Source of the DNA: Arthrobacter sp. SLBN-112
GTDB taxonomy: Bacteria; Actinomycetota; Actinomycetes; Actinomycetales; Micrococcaceae
Assembly (NCBI RefSeq): GCF_006715225.1
Contig: NZ_VFMU01000001.1
Location: 2,914,001 to 2,978,000, forward strand
DNA: 64,000 bases
Direction of reading: 5' to 3'
Below, piece after piece: positions 35,183 through 44,834 of this stretch. The notes under the pieces were generated by a model, which searched no databases, was not told the origin of the DNA, and saw nothing but the letters and a program-made list of their open reading frames with translations. The position numbers and the translations under genes are program-made. Each line of letters opens with the position of its first letter. The stretch's first letter is position 1.

Positions 35183-35913
35183 CGGCAGCGGCAGCCAGCG
35201 AAGACAGCCAGCAGAACGGCCACCGGAAGCACCACGCGGTCTCCGGCGAGGCACCCCATCCCGTCAGCGGAGGGCCCGTCGTGCAGCTGCCCACCGCCTT
35301 CGGCGATTTCGTGGCCCAGGCATGGACTGACCTGGTGACCGGAGTGGAACACCTGGCCGTCAGTTCCCCCAACGCCCCCACCGACGGTAAAGCGCCCCTG
35401 GTGCGCCTGCACTCCGAGTGCCTCACCGGCGATGTCTTTGGCTCCTACCGCTGCGACTGCGGCGAACAGCTTGCCTACGCACTGGAGCTGATCCGGGACA
35501 ACGGCGGCACCCTGCTCTACCTGCGCGGCCAGGAGGGCCGCGGCATTGGCCTGGCCAACAAGATCAAGGCCTACGCCCTGCAGGAGGCCGGCTTTGACAC
35601 GGTGGAGGCCAATGAACAACTGGGCCTGCCCGTTGATGCCCGGTGCTACAAGGCCGCAGCGCAGATCCTCGCCGAAATGGGCCTGCACGAGGTGCGGCTG
35701 CTGAGCAACAACCCGGACAAGCAGAACAGGCTTGCCAAGGCGGGCGTGAACGTCGTGGAAATGGTGCCCACGGAGGTGCCTTCCCGCGAACAGAACATCC
35801 GTTACCTGCGCACCAAGAAGGACCGCATGGAACACCGGCTGCTGCTGGACACCCAGGTGGCCCCGGTGCCCGTGCCGGCCCCCGAAACCCCTTTCGACCA
35901 CGAACAAGACTGA
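35179..35913 (+). CDS. ribA: GTP cyclohydrolase II
   Basis: First committed enzyme of riboflavin synthesis, 244 aa. The zinc site is [19 protein letters not shown] (Cys-x10-Cys-x-Cys), followed by [22 protein letters not shown], the GTP-binding region, and LLSNNPDK. The first 35 residues are a His/Gly/Ser-rich extension. ATG 35179 overlaps the ribB TGA. Confidence 0.93.
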   Translation: MTAAAASEDSQQNGHRKHHAVSGEAPHPVSGGPVVQLPTAFGDFVAQAWTDLVTGVEHLAVSSPNAPTDGKAPLVRLHSECLTGDVFGSYRCDCGEQLAYALELIRDNGGTLLYLRGQEGRGIGLANKIKAYALQEAGFDTVEANEQLGLPVDARCYKAAAQILAEMGLHEVRLLSNNPDKQNRLAKAGVNVVEMVPTEVPSREQNIRYLRTKKDRMEHRLLLDTQVAPVPVPAPETPFDHEQD

Positions 35914-35930
35914 ACGGAACAGAAGAACCC

Positions 35931-36419
35931 ATGAGTGGACACGGCGCCCCCGACATCGACCTCAGCACCCTTAACCCGGCCGAGACCTCGCAGCTGAAGC
36001 TCGCGATCGTCGCAGCCAGCTGGCACACGCAGATCATGGACGGGCTCCTGGACGGCGCGCTCCGGGCCGCCAAGGACGCCGGCATTGCCGAGCCCACCGT
36101 GCTGCGCGTTCCCGGCAGCTTTGAGCTGCCGGTTGCTGCAGCACGCCTGGCACCGCACTTTGACGTCGTCGTTGCCCTCGGCGTGGTGATCCGCGGCGGA
36201 ACCCCGCACTTTGACTACGTCTGCCAGGCCGCGACGTCGGGCCTGACCGACGTCAGCGTCTCCACCGGTGTGCCGGTGGGCTTCGGCGTGCTTACCTGCG
36301 ACAACGAACAGCAGGGACTGGACCGCGCCGGCCTGCCCGGCTCCAAGGAAGACAAGGGCCATGAGGCCGTAACGGCGGCGCTGGCCACCGCCGTTGTGCT
36401 CAAGCAGTACCAGGGCTAA
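35931..36419 (+). CDS. ribH: 6,7-dimethyl-8-ribityllumazine synthase
   Basis: Condenses the RibD product with dihydroxybutanone phosphate, 162 aa. [47 protein letters not shown] (catalytic His) and [11 protein letters not shown] are all typical. ATG 35931 is 17 nt after ribA, with AGAAGAA upstream. It is the last rib gene; a strong hairpin follows. Confidence 0.95.
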   Translation: MSGHGAPDIDLSTLNPAETSQLKLAIVAASWHTQIMDGLLDGALRAAKDAGIAEPTVLRVPGSFELPVAAARLAPHFDVVVALGVVIRGGTPHFDYVCQAATSGLTDVSVSTGVPVGFGVLTCDNEQQGLDRAGLPGSKEDKGHEAVTAALATAVVLKQYQG

Positions 36420-36435
36420 GAGACAGCCTGCTGCG

Positions 36436-36469
36436 CGGGCGCGGTGTGTATTCGCTCACATCGCGCCCG
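36436..36469 (+). terminator. Hairpin at end of rib operon
   Basis: CGGGCGCG-GTGTG pairs with CACAT-CGCGCCCG, a 13-bp stem (one G-U) and an 8-nt loop, 16 nt after ribH. No U-tract follows, so termination efficiency is uncertain. Confidence 0.6.
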
Positions 36470-36523
36470 TCATGCAATGGCCCGGGAAGCGCCGGTGCGG
36501 CCGCAGCAAGTAGGCTGGAGGGC

Positions 36524-36787
36524 GTGAAGAATTTCGAGACGCTGTTCGCTGAGCTCAGCGAGAAGGCAGCCACCCGCCCGGAAGGCTCCCGCACCGTCGC
36601 TGAATTGGAGTCCGGTGTTCACGGCATCGGCAAAAAAGTCGTTGAGGAAGCAGCCGAAGTATGGATGGCTGCCGAATATGAATCCGATGAAGCCGCGGCC
36701 GAGGAAATTTCCCAGCTGCTGTACCACCTGCAGGTTCTGATGCTCGCCAAAGGCCTGACCCTGGAAGACGTCTACAAGCATCTGTAG
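36524..36787 (+). CDS. hisE: Phosphoribosyl-ATP pyrophosphatase
   Basis: Second step of histidine synthesis, 87 aa, an all-alpha MazG-like NTP pyrophosphatase. [18 protein letters not shown] and [18 protein letters not shown] carry the EExxE and acidic metal-binding residues. GTG 36524 was chosen because GGAGGG lies right upstream; upstream in-frame residues have no family character. hisG follows 85 nt later. Confidence 0.94.
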   Translation: MKNFETLFAELSEKAATRPEGSRTVAELESGVHGIGKKVVEEAAEVWMAAEYESDEAAAEEISQLLYHLQVLMLAKGLTLEDVYKHL

Positions 36788-36872
36788 CCACCGGCCCGGC
36801 GCGCTGACGCCGGGCCCGCTGTGGCCTGCACTGCCTGAAACCCAGACCTTCCACCCCAGAAAGAATTCCCCA

Positions 36873-37733
36873 ATGCTGCGAGTAGCCGTCCCCAACAAGG
36901 GCTCCCTGTCCGAAGCCGCCTCCGCCATGCTCTCCGAAGCCGGATACCGCCAGCGCCGTGACAGCCGCGAACTGGTCATGGTGGACCCCGACAACGACAT
37001 TGAGTTCTTCTTCCTCCGCCCCCGCGACATTGCCGTTTACGTCGGCCAGGGAACGCTCGACGTCGGCATCACCGGACGCGACCTGCTGCTGGACGCCGGG
37101 GTGGAGGCCGAAGAGCTGCTTCCGCTGGGATTCGCCGCTTCCACCTTCCGCTTTGCCGGCCCGGTGGGCGACTTTGGCTCTGCCGCCGAACTTGACGGCA
37201 AGCGCCTGGCCACGAGCTACGATGGCCTGCTGCGCAGCTACCTGGCCGAACGCGGCATCAACGCCAAGGTGGTCCGCCTGGATGGGGCGGTTGAATCCTC
37301 GGTCCGGCTCGGCGTCGCAGACGCCATCGCCGATGTCGTGGAAACCGGCAACACGCTCAAGGCCGCGGGCATGGAAATCTTCGGTGATCCCATCCTCAAA
37401 TCCGAGGCCGTCCTGATCCGCCGCACCGGCAACGGGGGAGCCGCCAACGGCACCGCCAGGGAAATCGACGTCCTCATCCGCCGCCTCCAGGGCGTCCTGG
37501 TGGCGCGCCAGTATGTGCTGATGGACTACGACATCCGCAAGGAGCTCGTGGAGAAGGCGGCCGGCCTGACACCGGGCCTCGAATCGCCCACTGTTTCACC
37601 GCTGCGCGACTCTGACTGGGTGGCCGTCCGGTCCATGGTGCCCAAGAAGGAAACCAACCGGATCATGGATGAACTGTACGACCTCGGCGCGCGCGCCATC
37701 CTGGTCAGCAGCATCCACGCCTGCCGCATCTGA
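36873..37733 (+). CDS. hisG: ATP phosphoribosyltransferase (long form)
   Basis: Committed enzyme of histidine synthesis, 286 aa. LRVAVPNKGSL, GQGTLDVGITGRDLL and ADAIADVVETGNTLKAAG form the catalytic domains. The last 70 residues (PTVSPLRDSDWVAVRSMV ... AILVSSIHACRI) are the regulatory ACT-like domain of the long, histidine-inhibited form, so no HisZ is needed. Confidence 0.95.
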   Translation: MLRVAVPNKGSLSEAASAMLSEAGYRQRRDSRELVMVDPDNDIEFFFLRPRDIAVYVGQGTLDVGITGRDLLLDAGVEAEELLPLGFAASTFRFAGPVGDFGSAAELDGKRLATSYDGLLRSYLAERGINAKVVRLDGAVESSVRLGVADAIADVVETGNTLKAAGMEIFGDPILKSEAVLIRRTGNGGAANGTAREIDVLIRRLQGVLVARQYVLMDYDIRKELVEKAAGLTPGLESPTVSPLRDSDWVAVRSMVPKKETNRIMDELYDLGARAILVSSIHACRI

Positions 37734-37771
37734 GCCGGCCGCAGTAACCACCACAGACTCCAGGAGTTCCC

Positions 37772-38548
37772 ATGGCAGTAGCAGTACGCGTCATTCCCTG
37801 CCTTGACGTCGACGCCGGCCGCGTCGTCAAGGGCGTCAACTTCGAGGGCCTGCGCGATGCCGGCGACCCCGTGGAACTCGCCCACCGGTACGACAACGCC
37901 GGTGCCGACGAACTGACGTTCCTTGACGTGACGGCGTCCTCCGGCAACCGCGAGACCACGTTCGACGTGGTCCGCCGCACCGCCGAGGAAGTCTTCATCC
38001 CGCTGACGGTGGGCGGCGGCGTCCGCGGCGTGGCCGAGGTGGATAAGCTCCTGCGCTACGGCGCGGACAAGGCCTCCATCAACACCGCAGCCGTGGCCCG
38101 GCCCGATGTCATCGATGAAATCAGCCGCCACTTCGGTTCCCAGGTGCTGGTCCTGTCCGTTGATGCCCGCCGCACCCGCCCTGGCTCGCAGCCCACGCCG
38201 TCGGGATTTGAAGTGACCACCCACGGCGGCCGCACCGGCACCGGGATCGATGCCATTGAATGGGCCCGGGAAGCAGCGGACCGTGGGGTGGGGGAGATCC
38301 TGCTGAACTCCATCGACGCCGACGGCACCAAGGACGGCTTCGACCTCGAACTCATCAAACTGGTCCGGGCCGCCGTCAAGGTTCCCATCATCGCCTCCGG
38401 CGGCGCGGGGGAGCCTGCGCACTTCCCGCCGGCCGTCGCAGCCGGCGCGGATGCGGTCCTGGCCGCCTCGATTTTCCACTGGGGGCCGGACGACATGATG
38501 TCCCAGGTCAAGGAAGCGATCCGGGAAGCCGGCTTCGAAGTCCGCTGA
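37772..38548 (+). CDS. hisF: Imidazole glycerol phosphate synthase, cyclase subunit
   Basis: TIM-barrel cyclase, 258 aa. [20 protein letters not shown] (catalytic Asp), [34 protein letters not shown] (second Asp) and PIIASGGAG are hallmarks. Its glutaminase partner HisH is not in the window, nor is HisA. A residue block [21 protein letters not shown] is typical for actinobacterial HisF. Confidence 0.96.
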   Translation: MAVAVRVIPCLDVDAGRVVKGVNFEGLRDAGDPVELAHRYDNAGADELTFLDVTASSGNRETTFDVVRRTAEEVFIPLTVGGGVRGVAEVDKLLRYGADKASINTAAVARPDVIDEISRHFGSQVLVLSVDARRTRPGSQPTPSGFEVTTHGGRTGTGIDAIEWAREAADRGVGEILLNSIDADGTKDGFDLELIKLVRAAVKVPIIASGGAGEPAHFPPAVAAGADAVLAASIFHWGPDDMMSQVKEAIREAGFEVR

Positions 38549-38561
38549 AGCGTGTCCCAAC

Positions 38562-38626
38562 CCAACTAAAGTAGCGCCAAGTGTCGTTTTGAGGGCTCAT
38601 AACGACACTTGGCGCTACTCAGTTGG
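38562..38626. repeat. Long inverted repeat / bidirectional terminator
   Basis: GTAGCGCCAAGTGTCGTT (38571-38588) and its exact complement (38601-38618) form 18-bp arms around a 12-nt loop, extended by CCAACT/AGTTGG across a 3/2-nt bulge. It fills the gap between convergent hisF and the TIGR03085 gene. It may act as a terminator or be a REP/MITE-like repeat. Confidence 0.8.
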
Positions 38627-38631
38627 AGGGG

Positions 38632-39276
38632 TTAGAGCCCTACTTCGGCTGACTGGAGGAGGGCGACGGCGTCCGGCTGGCCTTCGAATGTGACCAGGGC
38701 ATGGCGGGTGCGGCCGTGGGCGTGCATCAGCAGTTCGCCCGGCTCACCGACAATTGCCACCGAAACAGGCGCCCGCTTGGCGACATGCCGCGGACCGGAC
38801 GGACGGACCAGGACAATGCCCAGGTCCACGCCGCGGTAAAGGATGGCGGCACGCTTGACCAGTTCGTCCCACAGGGCGTCCGAGTATGCCTCATCAAGTG
38901 CCCTGGGCGCCCACCGGTCCACGGCCCGCCGTACGTCCTCGGTGTGCACGAAGTACTCAATGAGGTTGGCACTTTCGTCCAGTGCCTTGATGCTCATCGG
39001 CGAAAGCGCCGGGGGACCGGCGCGGAAGGTGTTCACCAGCCGGGCATAGTCGTCGTTGCTGGTCAGCTTTGCCGCCAGCCTGGCGGTGGCCTGGTCCGAT
39101 GCCTTGGCCAGGCGCTTGATGATCAAACCGAGCCCGACGGCGGCCTTCCGCTCGCGCAGGTACAGGTGCGCGGCAAGGTCCCTGGTACGCCAGCCCTTGC
39201 AGAGTGTGGGCGCATCAGGGCCGGCCGCAAGCAGGGTTTCGGCCAGGACTTCTCGGGACGGTTCGACGAAATGCAT
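38632..39276 (-). CDS. TIGR03085 family metal-binding protein
   Basis: A 214-aa actinobacterial protein of the mycothiol-dependent maleylpyruvate isomerase N-terminal/DinB-like superfamily. [18 protein letters not shown] gives the first metal-ligand His region, and [14 protein letters not shown] the second. ATG 39276 ([20 protein letters not shown]) was chosen; upstream sequence is the divergent hisI promoter. The physiological role is unknown; the superfamily includes mycothiol S-transferases. Confidence 0.83.
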   Translation of the reverse strand: MHFVEPSREVLAETLLAAGPDAPTLCKGWRTRDLAAHLYLRERKAAVGLGLIIKRLAKASDQATARLAAKLTSNDDYARLVNTFRAGPPALSPMSIKALDESANLIEYFVHTEDVRRAVDRWAPRALDEAYSDALWDELVKRAAILYRGVDLGIVLVRPSGPRHVAKRAPVSVAIVGEPGELLMHAHGRTRHALVTFEGQPDAVALLQSAEVGL

Positions 39277-39388
39277 CACTTGTGAAACTAGCACGAGAGG
39301 CGCGGAGTTGGGCAGCACTTCAGCGGCCGGTGGCGTGCCGTTGTTCACAACAGGAGTACGGGCCCGTGTTGGCACTAGACTTGACCCG

Positions 39389-39817
39389 ATGTCTGAGCAG
39401 CCAGCCCCCGTCCCAACCGCAGGATCCGCCGTGTCCCCGCCCGTGGAATCCGTGCCGGCCAGCCCGCTTCCCCAGGAAGTGGCCGCTGCGCTTAAGCGCG
39501 ACGGCGCCGGCCTGGTGGCCGCAGTGGTGCAGCAGTACGACACCAACGAAGTCCTGATGCTTGGCTGGATGGACGACGAAGCGCTGCACCGCACCATGAC
39601 CACCGGCCGCGTCACTTTCTACTCCCGCTCACGGCAGGAGTACTGGCGCAAGGGCGATACTTCAGGGCACGTCCAGTGGGTCAAATCCGTGGCTCTGGAC
39701 TGCGACGGCGACGCACTGCTGGTGCGCGTGGACCAGGTGGGCGCGGCCTGCCACACGGGCACCCGCACCTGCTTCGACGGCCGGGCCCTCGACGTGCTGG
39801 CAGGCCAGGCAGGCTAA
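39389..39817 (+). CDS. hisI: Phosphoribosyl-AMP cyclohydrolase
   Basis: Third step of histidine synthesis, 142 aa. [35 protein letters not shown] (metal Asp/Cys) and HTGTRTCF (zinc Cys) are diagnostic. ATG 39389 is chosen; the first 30 residues form a Pro/Ala-rich extension. It is separate from hisE and divergent from the TIGR03085 gene, and lies 103 nt before trpE, so his and trp genes may be co-transcribed. Confidence 0.93.
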   Translation: MSEQPAPVPTAGSAVSPPVESVPASPLPQEVAAALKRDGAGLVAAVVQQYDTNEVLMLGWMDDEALHRTMTTGRVTFYSRSRQEYWRKGDTSGHVQWVKSVALDCDGDALLVRVDQVGAACHTGTRTCFDGRALDVLAGQAG

Positions 39818-39920
39818 CCGGATAGCTGCCCGGCCGGCTTCCCTCCACGGCCCCCCAGCAAGAACACCAAGGTGCCCGGCACTGCCGGCCCTTTCGAAGA
39901 ACAGGCGGACAAGCATAACC

Positions 39921-41483
39921 ATGCAGGACCTTGGAACCATCAGCCCGAGCCTCGAGGAATTCCGGGAACTCGCCGGCCACAGCCGCGTCATTCCCGTCAG
40001 GCTCAAGGTCCTCGCCGACGCCGAAACCCCCATCGGCCTGTACCGGAAGCTGGCGCAGGGGCAGCCCGGCACCTTCCTGATGGAATCGGCGGCGGTAGGC
40101 GGTGCCTGGTCCCGCTACTCCTTCATCGGCGCCAGGTCCCGCGCCACCCTGACCACTAAGGACGGGCAGGCGCACTGGCTCGGCGAACCGCCCGCGGGCG
40201 TCCCGGTCAGCGGCAGTCCCGTGGACGCCGTCCGCGACACCATCGACGCCCTGCGAACCGACCGCTTCGACGGGCTGCCGCCGTTTACCTCCGGCCTGGT
40301 GGGCTTCCTCGGCTGGGAGACCGTCCGGCACTGGGAACGGCTGGTCAGCCCGCCCGAGGACGACCTGCACCTGCCGGAAATGGCCCTGAACCTGGTCACC
40401 GACATGGCCGTGCACGACAACGTGGACGGCACGGTCCTGCTCATCGCCAACGCCATCAACTTCGACAACAGCTCCGAGCGCGTGGACGAGGCCTGGCACG
40501 ACGCCGTGGCCCGGGTCAAGGAACTCCTGGCAAAGATCAGTGCCCCCGTGGTGCAGCCCGTCTCCGTGCTGGCACCGGCAGCCCTGGACTTCGCGTCCAG
40601 CGTCCAGGAACGCTGGGACGAGGCCGAGTACCTTGCCGCGCTGGACCGCGGCAAGGAAGCCATCGTGGACGGAGAGGTCTTCCAGGTGGTGATCTCGCGC
40701 CGGTTCGAGATGGAGTGCCAGGCGTCCGCGCTGGACGTGTACCGGGTCCTGCGCAACACCAACCCCAGCCCCTACATGTACATCTTCAGCCTGGCCGACG
40801 CCGACGGCCGCGAGTACTCCATCGTCGGGTCCTCGCCGGAAGCACTCGTGACGGTCACGGGCGAGGAAGTCATCACCCACCCCATCGCCGGCTCCCGTCC
40901 GCGCGGCAAGACCGTCGAAGCAGACAAGGCCCTGGCCGAGGAGCTCCTGGCGGACCAGAAGGAACGCGCCGAACACCTGATGCTGGTGGACCTGTCCCGC
41001 AACGACCTTTCCAAGGTCTGCGTGGCCGGCACCGTGGACGTCACCCAGTTCATGGAGGTGGAGCGCTTCAGCCACATCATGCACCTGGTGTCCACCGTGG
41101 TGGGCCGGCTGGCCCCGCAGGCCAAAGCCTATGACGTGCTGAAGGCAACCTTCCCGGCCGGCACCCTCTCGGGTGCCCCCAAGCCCAGGGCCCTCCGCCT
41201 CCTCGACGAGCTGGAACCGCACCGCCGCGGCATCTACGGCGGCGTGGTGGGTTACCTCGACTTCGCCGGCGACATGGACATGGCCATCGCCATCCGGTCC
41301 GCCCTGATCCGTGAAGGACGGGCCTACGTCCAGGCCGGTGGCGGCATCGTGGCTGACTCCGTGAACCCCACCGAGGCGCTGGAAACCGTCAATAAGGCCG
41401 CCGCCCCGCTGCGTGCCGTGCACACGGCAGGATCGCTGCACAACATTTCCGCGGACTCCCTGCCCGGCGGGACGGCGTCCTGA
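39921..41483 (+). CDS. trpE: Anthranilate synthase component I
   Basis: Chorismate to anthranilate, 520 aa. The N-terminal LMESA(AVGG) tryptophan-feedback site, QVVISRRFE, SPEALVTVTG, PIAGSRPRGKT, LVDLSRNDL, FPAGTLSGAPK and AIRSALI are family blocks. The glutamine amidotransferase TrpG is not nearby. No Trp-rich leader peptide is visible in the 103 nt upstream. It overlaps the next gene by 1 nt (TGATG). Confidence 0.96.
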   Translation: MQDLGTISPSLEEFRELAGHSRVIPVRLKVLADAETPIGLYRKLAQGQPGTFLMESAAVGGAWSRYSFIGARSRATLTTKDGQAHWLGEPPAGVPVSGSPVDAVRDTIDALRTDRFDGLPPFTSGLVGFLGWETVRHWERLVSPPEDDLHLPEMALNLVTDMAVHDNVDGTVLLIANAINFDNSSERVDEAWHDAVARVKELLAKISAPVVQPVSVLAPAALDFASSVQERWDEAEYLAALDRGKEAIVDGEVFQVVISRRFEMECQASALDVYRVLRNTNPSPYMYIFSLADADGREYSIVGSSPEALVTVTGEEVITHPIAGSRPRGKTVEADKALAEELLADQKERAEHLMLVDLSRNDLSKVCVAGTVDVTQFMEVERFSHIMHLVSTVVGRLAPQAKAYDVLKATFPAGTLSGAPKPRALRLLDELEPHRRGIYGGVVGYLDFAGDMDMAIAIRSALIREGRAYVQAGGGIVADSVNPTEALETVNKAAAPLRAVHTAGSLHNISADSLPGGTAS

Positions 41484-42178
41484 TGCCGGCCTCCGACATG
41501 GCACCGGACCGGCCTGGCGACGCACCCGCGGCAGGAGCGGCGGCCAAGGCGGTCAAGCCCGGGAAGAGCAGGGCCGTACCGGCCTGGGCGCGCAAGTCCA
41601 CGCTGGTGCTGCTGATCGCCTTCCTGGCGCTGGCCGCATTCGGCACCACCACCCAGACCTGGATGACTGCCACCCTGGACCCCAACCAGGTGGGACAGTC
41701 CGGCCCAGCCCAAAGCGTCATCCAGGTACAGGGCAGCAAAGCAGCCACCACCGTCACGGCCCTGGCCCTTGTTGCCTTGGCCGGCGGGCTCGCGGCGGCC
41801 ATTGCGGGCAGGATCGCCCGGTGGGTCATCACCGCCATTATTGTCCTTGCCGCGGCCGGCGTGGTGACCGCCGCGGCCACCGTCCTGGCCGACCCGCTCA
41901 CGGCGGCGCAGGGATCCATTGCAGCGGCCACCGGAGTCTCCGGCAGCCAGGCGCACGTGGACCTGACCCCGTTTCCGGTACTCGCCGTCGTCGCCGGCTG
42001 CCTTCTCGCCGTGGCAGCCCTGCTGATCCTGCCCGCCTCCCGTTACTGGAAGGCGCGCACCAAATATGACGCCGCCGGTGCCGCGGGGACCGCAGCTGCC
42101 GGCGCAACGGCACCGGCCGGCCCCGTGGACGAGATCGACAGCTGGGACCGGCTTTCCCGCGGCGAGGATCCCACCTAA
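41483..42178 (+). CDS. Trp biosynthesis-associated membrane protein
   Basis: A 231-aa polytopic protein of the TIGR02234/Trp_oprn_chp family, found only in actinobacterial trp operons. About four membrane helices occur: residues 38-57, 88-108, 112-132 and 165-187, with TTTQTWMTA just after the first. The C-terminal tail ends in a conserved-looking EIDSWDRLSRGEDPT. Function is unknown; genetic location suggests indole/tryptophan handling or operon-associated membrane scaffolding. Confidence 0.85.
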   Translation: MPASDMAPDRPGDAPAAGAAAKAVKPGKSRAVPAWARKSTLVLLIAFLALAAFGTTTQTWMTATLDPNQVGQSGPAQSVIQVQGSKAATTVTALALVALAGGLAAAIAGRIARWVITAIIVLAAAGVVTAAATVLADPLTAAQGSIAAATGVSGSQAHVDLTPFPVLAVVAGCLLAVAALLILPASRYWKARTKYDAAGAAGTAAAGATAPAGPVDEIDSWDRLSRGEDPT

Positions 42179-42282
42179 CCCCGGCAGGCGCCCGGACCGG
42201 CAGGGACGGCAAGCCCGGCGGTACGCGGGCGGCAGCCAAAAAATGGCAGAATGTAAGCAGTATCCATCCTGAGGAGATTTCC

Positions 42283-42570
42283 ATGAGCAAAGCACCTGCG
42301 TCCGTTTCCAAGTCAGGCACCCGCACGGTGGCCCCCGGCGCCATTGACCACAGCCAGGAACTGGGCCACGGCAACAGCCCGGCCGCCTGGACCTGCGTCA
42401 TCGTGATGCTCGTTGGCGCGCTCATCGCAGCCATCGCCTTCGTCATCGCCAGCACGCCCATCTTCATCGGCGGCATCGCCGTCATGGTCGTCGGCCTGAT
42501 CCTCGGTTTCATCATGCGCAAGGCAGGCTACGGCGTCGATGGCAGCAAGCTGAAGAACTCCGGCCACTGA
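42283..42570 (+). CDS. HGxxPAAW family membrane protein
   Basis: A 95-aa protein with the eponymous motif ELGHGNSPAAWTCVI followed by two tightly spaced transmembrane helices (about residues 40-58 and 62-80). It is conserved between trp genes in Micrococcales and Streptomyces. ATG 42283 follows GAGGAG with ideal spacing. The stop shares one base with the trpC ATG. Function is unknown. Confidence 0.88.
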   Translation: MSKAPASVSKSGTRTVAPGAIDHSQELGHGNSPAAWTCVIVMLVGALIAAIAFVIASTPIFIGGIAVMVVGLILGFIMRKAGYGVDGSKLKNSGH

Positions 42571-43391
42571 TGGCGACTGTTCTCGACGACATCAACGCCG
42601 GTGTCAGGGAGGATATGGCGGCCAGGAAGCAGCTCGTTTCGCTGGCTGAGCTGAAGGACCGGGCCCAGGCCGCGGCACCTGCCCGTGACGCCTGGGCAGC
42701 CCTCGGCGGAACCTCCCCAACCCGGGAACAGCTGAAAGTCATTGCCGAAATCAAACGCCGCAGCCCCTCCAAGGGCGATCTCGCCAGCATCGGGGATCCG
42801 GCGTCGCTGGCCAGGCAGTACGCCGACGGCGGTGCCTCCGTCATCAGCGTCCTCACTGAACAGCGCCGCTTCAACGGCTCCCTGGCCGACCTCGACGCCG
42901 TGCGCGCCGCCGTCGACATCCCGCTGCTGCGGAAGGACTTCACGCTCGACGAGTACCAGATCTGGGAGGCCCGTGCCCACGGCGCCGACCTCATCCTGCT
43001 GATCGTGGCCGCCCTTTCGGACGCCCAGCTCGCCGAATTCAGCGCCCTCAGCCGGAACCTCGGCATGAACGTGCTCGTCGAGACGCACACGGAAGAGGAA
43101 ATTGAGCGTGCCGTCGCGGCCAACGCGCGCATCATCGGCGTCAACGTGCGCAACCTTAAAACGCTCGACGTCGACCGTTCCGTCTTTGCCTCACTGGCAG
43201 GGCTGATTCCGGCCGAGGCCGTCGTGGTTGCCGAATCCGGCGTCCGCGACGCCGGCGACGTCACGCACTACGCCGCCAGCGGTGCCAACGCCATACTCGT
43301 GGGTGAGGCACTGGTAAGCCATGCCACGCCCCGGGAACGCATCGCCGAGTTCACCGCCGCCGGCGCCGCGGCCATTGCCGCCCGCGGCTGA
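42570..43391 (+). CDS. trpC: Indole-3-glycerol phosphate synthase
   Basis: TIM-barrel enzyme, 273 aa. KVIAEIKRRSPSKGDL (substrate-binding Lys), ISVLTEQRRFNGS, LLRKDFTLDEYQIWEARA (catalytic Lys), VETHTEEE, IGVNVRNL and VVAESGV are complete. No TrpF domain is fused. It starts at ATG 42570 overlapping the HGxxPAAW gene. Confidence 0.96.
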   Translation: MATVLDDINAGVREDMAARKQLVSLAELKDRAQAAAPARDAWAALGGTSPTREQLKVIAEIKRRSPSKGDLASIGDPASLARQYADGGASVISVLTEQRRFNGSLADLDAVRAAVDIPLLRKDFTLDEYQIWEARAHGADLILLIVAALSDAQLAEFSALSRNLGMNVLVETHTEEEIERAVAANARIIGVNVRNLKTLDVDRSVFASLAGLIPAEAVVVAESGVRDAGDVTHYAASGANAILVGEALVSHATPRERIAEFTAAGAAAIAARG

Positions 43392-43412
43392 AGCACGTAC
43401 CACCCGGCTTCC

Positions 43413-43475
43413 TGCGGGGCCTGCAGCATGCAGGCCCCGCAGCACAGGCATCCCGTTCCGGCCATGCCGGAACGG
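43413..43475 (+). promoter_or_regulatory. Tandem perfect hairpins between trpC and trpB
   Basis: Hairpin 1 is a 13-bp perfect stem TGCGGGGCCTGCA (43413-43425) with a GCA loop. Hairpin 2 is a 10-bp perfect stem CCGTTCCGGC (43453-43462) with a CAT loop, followed after 5 nt by TTTT. They lie in the 123-bp gap inside an otherwise tightly packed operon and may act as partial terminator, attenuator or mRNA-processing/stability element. Confidence 0.75.
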
Positions 43476-43514
43476 CAAACTTTTGACCAACCACCACCGA
43501 ACAGGACAGGACTG

Positions 43515-44834
43515 ATGGCTGACGCACCCTCAGGAAACGCTGACAACAACACCGCGGAAGCATTCCTGCAGGGCGGATCCCTCCGCCACGCCCCGGGGCC
43601 GTACTTCGGCAACTACGGCGGGCGATGGATGCCCGAGTCCCTCATCGCCGCCCTGGACGAACTTGAAGAGACCTTCAACAAGGCCAAGGACGATCCCGAA
43701 TTCCGGGCGCAGATCGCGGACCTGAACAAGAACTACTCCGGCCGGCCCTCGCTGCTGACCGAAGCCAAGCGGTTCTCCCAGCACGCCGGCGGGGTCCGCA
43801 TCTTCCTCAAGCGTGAAGACCTCAACCACACGGGCTCGCACAAGATCAACAACGTCCTGGGCCAGGCCCTGCTTGCCAAGCGGATGGGCAAGACCCGCGT
43901 CATCGCCGAGACCGGCGCCGGCCAGCATGGCGTGGCCAGCGCCACCGCCGCTGCCCTCATGGGGCTCGAATGCGTCGTCTACATGGGCGCCGAGGACTGC
44001 CGCCGCCAGGCGCTGAACGTGGCCCGGATGGAACTCCTGGGTGCCAAGGTCATTCCCGTAACCAGCGGATCCCAAACCCTCAAGGACGCCATCAACGATG
44101 CCCTCCGGGACTGGGTGGCCAACGTTGACAACACGCACTACCTCCTGGGTACCGCCGCGGGCGCCCACCCGTTCCCCGCCATGGTCCGCTACTTCCACGA
44201 GGTCATCGGGGAAGAAGCCCGCGCCCAGATCCTGGAGCAGGAGGGCCGGCTCCCGGACGCCGTCTGCGCCTGCATCGGCGGCGGCTCCAACGCCATCGGG
44301 ATCTTCCACGGGTTCCTGGACGATCCCTCCGTGAAGATCTATGGCTTCGAGGCCGGTGGCGACGGTGTGGAGACCGGCCGGCACGCTGCCACCATCACGC
44401 TTGGCAAGCCCGGCGTCCTCCACGGCGCACGCTCCTACCTGATGCAGGACGACGACGGACAGACCATCGAGTCGCACTCCATTTCCGCCGGCCTGGACTA
44501 CCCTGGTGTCGGCCCGGAGCACTCCTACCTGTCCGACATCGGACGGGTCAGCTACGAGCCCATCACGGACAGCGAAGCCATGGAAGCCTTCCGCCTCCTG
44601 TGCCGCACCGAAGGCATCATTCCCGCCATCGAGTCCTCGCACGCATTGGCCGGGGCCATGAAGGTGGGCCAGCGGCTTGCCGCCGAAGACCCGGACTCCG
44701 CAGCTGAAAAGATCGTCATCGTCAACCTGTCAGGACGCGGTGACAAGGACGTGGCCACTGCCGCCGAATGGTTTGACCTGTTGGACAAGAATTCCGCCGA
44801 ATCCGAGATCGGCAAAGAGGGGGAGCAGCTGTGA
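43515..44834 (+). CDS. trpB: Tryptophan synthase beta chain
   Basis: PLP enzyme condensing indole and serine, 439 aa. [11 protein letters not shown] at the N-terminus, the Schiff-base lysine in [34 protein letters not shown] and [10 protein letters not shown] identify it. ATG 43515 has AGGACAGG upstream. It overlaps trpA by 4 nt (GTGA), supporting stoichiometric complex synthesis. Confidence 0.97.
   Translation: MADAPSGNADNNTAEAFLQGGSLRHAPGPYFGNYGGRWMPESLIAALDELEETFNKAKDDPEFRAQIADLNKNYSGRPSLLTEAKRFSQHAGGVRIFLKREDLNHTGSHKINNVLGQALLAKRMGKTRVIAETGAGQHGVASATAAALMGLECVVYMGAEDCRRQALNVARMELLGAKVIPVTSGSQTLKDAINDALRDWVANVDNTHYLLGTAAGAHPFPAMVRYFHEVIGEEARAQILEQEGRLPDAVCACIGGGSNAIGIFHGFLDDPSVKIYGFEAGGDGVETGRHAATITLGKPGVLHGARSYLMQDDDGQTIESHSISAGLDYPGVGPEHSYLSDIGRVSYEPITDSEAMEAFRLLCRTEGIIPAIESSHALAGAMKVGQRLAAEDPDSAAEKIVIVNLSGRGDKDVATAAEWFDLLDKNSAESEIGKEGEQL

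Noticed and set aside
39818..39920. Trp attenuator leader before trpE
   Set aside because: No short ORF with consecutive Trp codons and no terminator/antiterminator pair is visible.
39681..41525. 614-codon frame antisense to hisI and trpE
   Set aside because: Shadow frame; trpE is complete on the plus strand.
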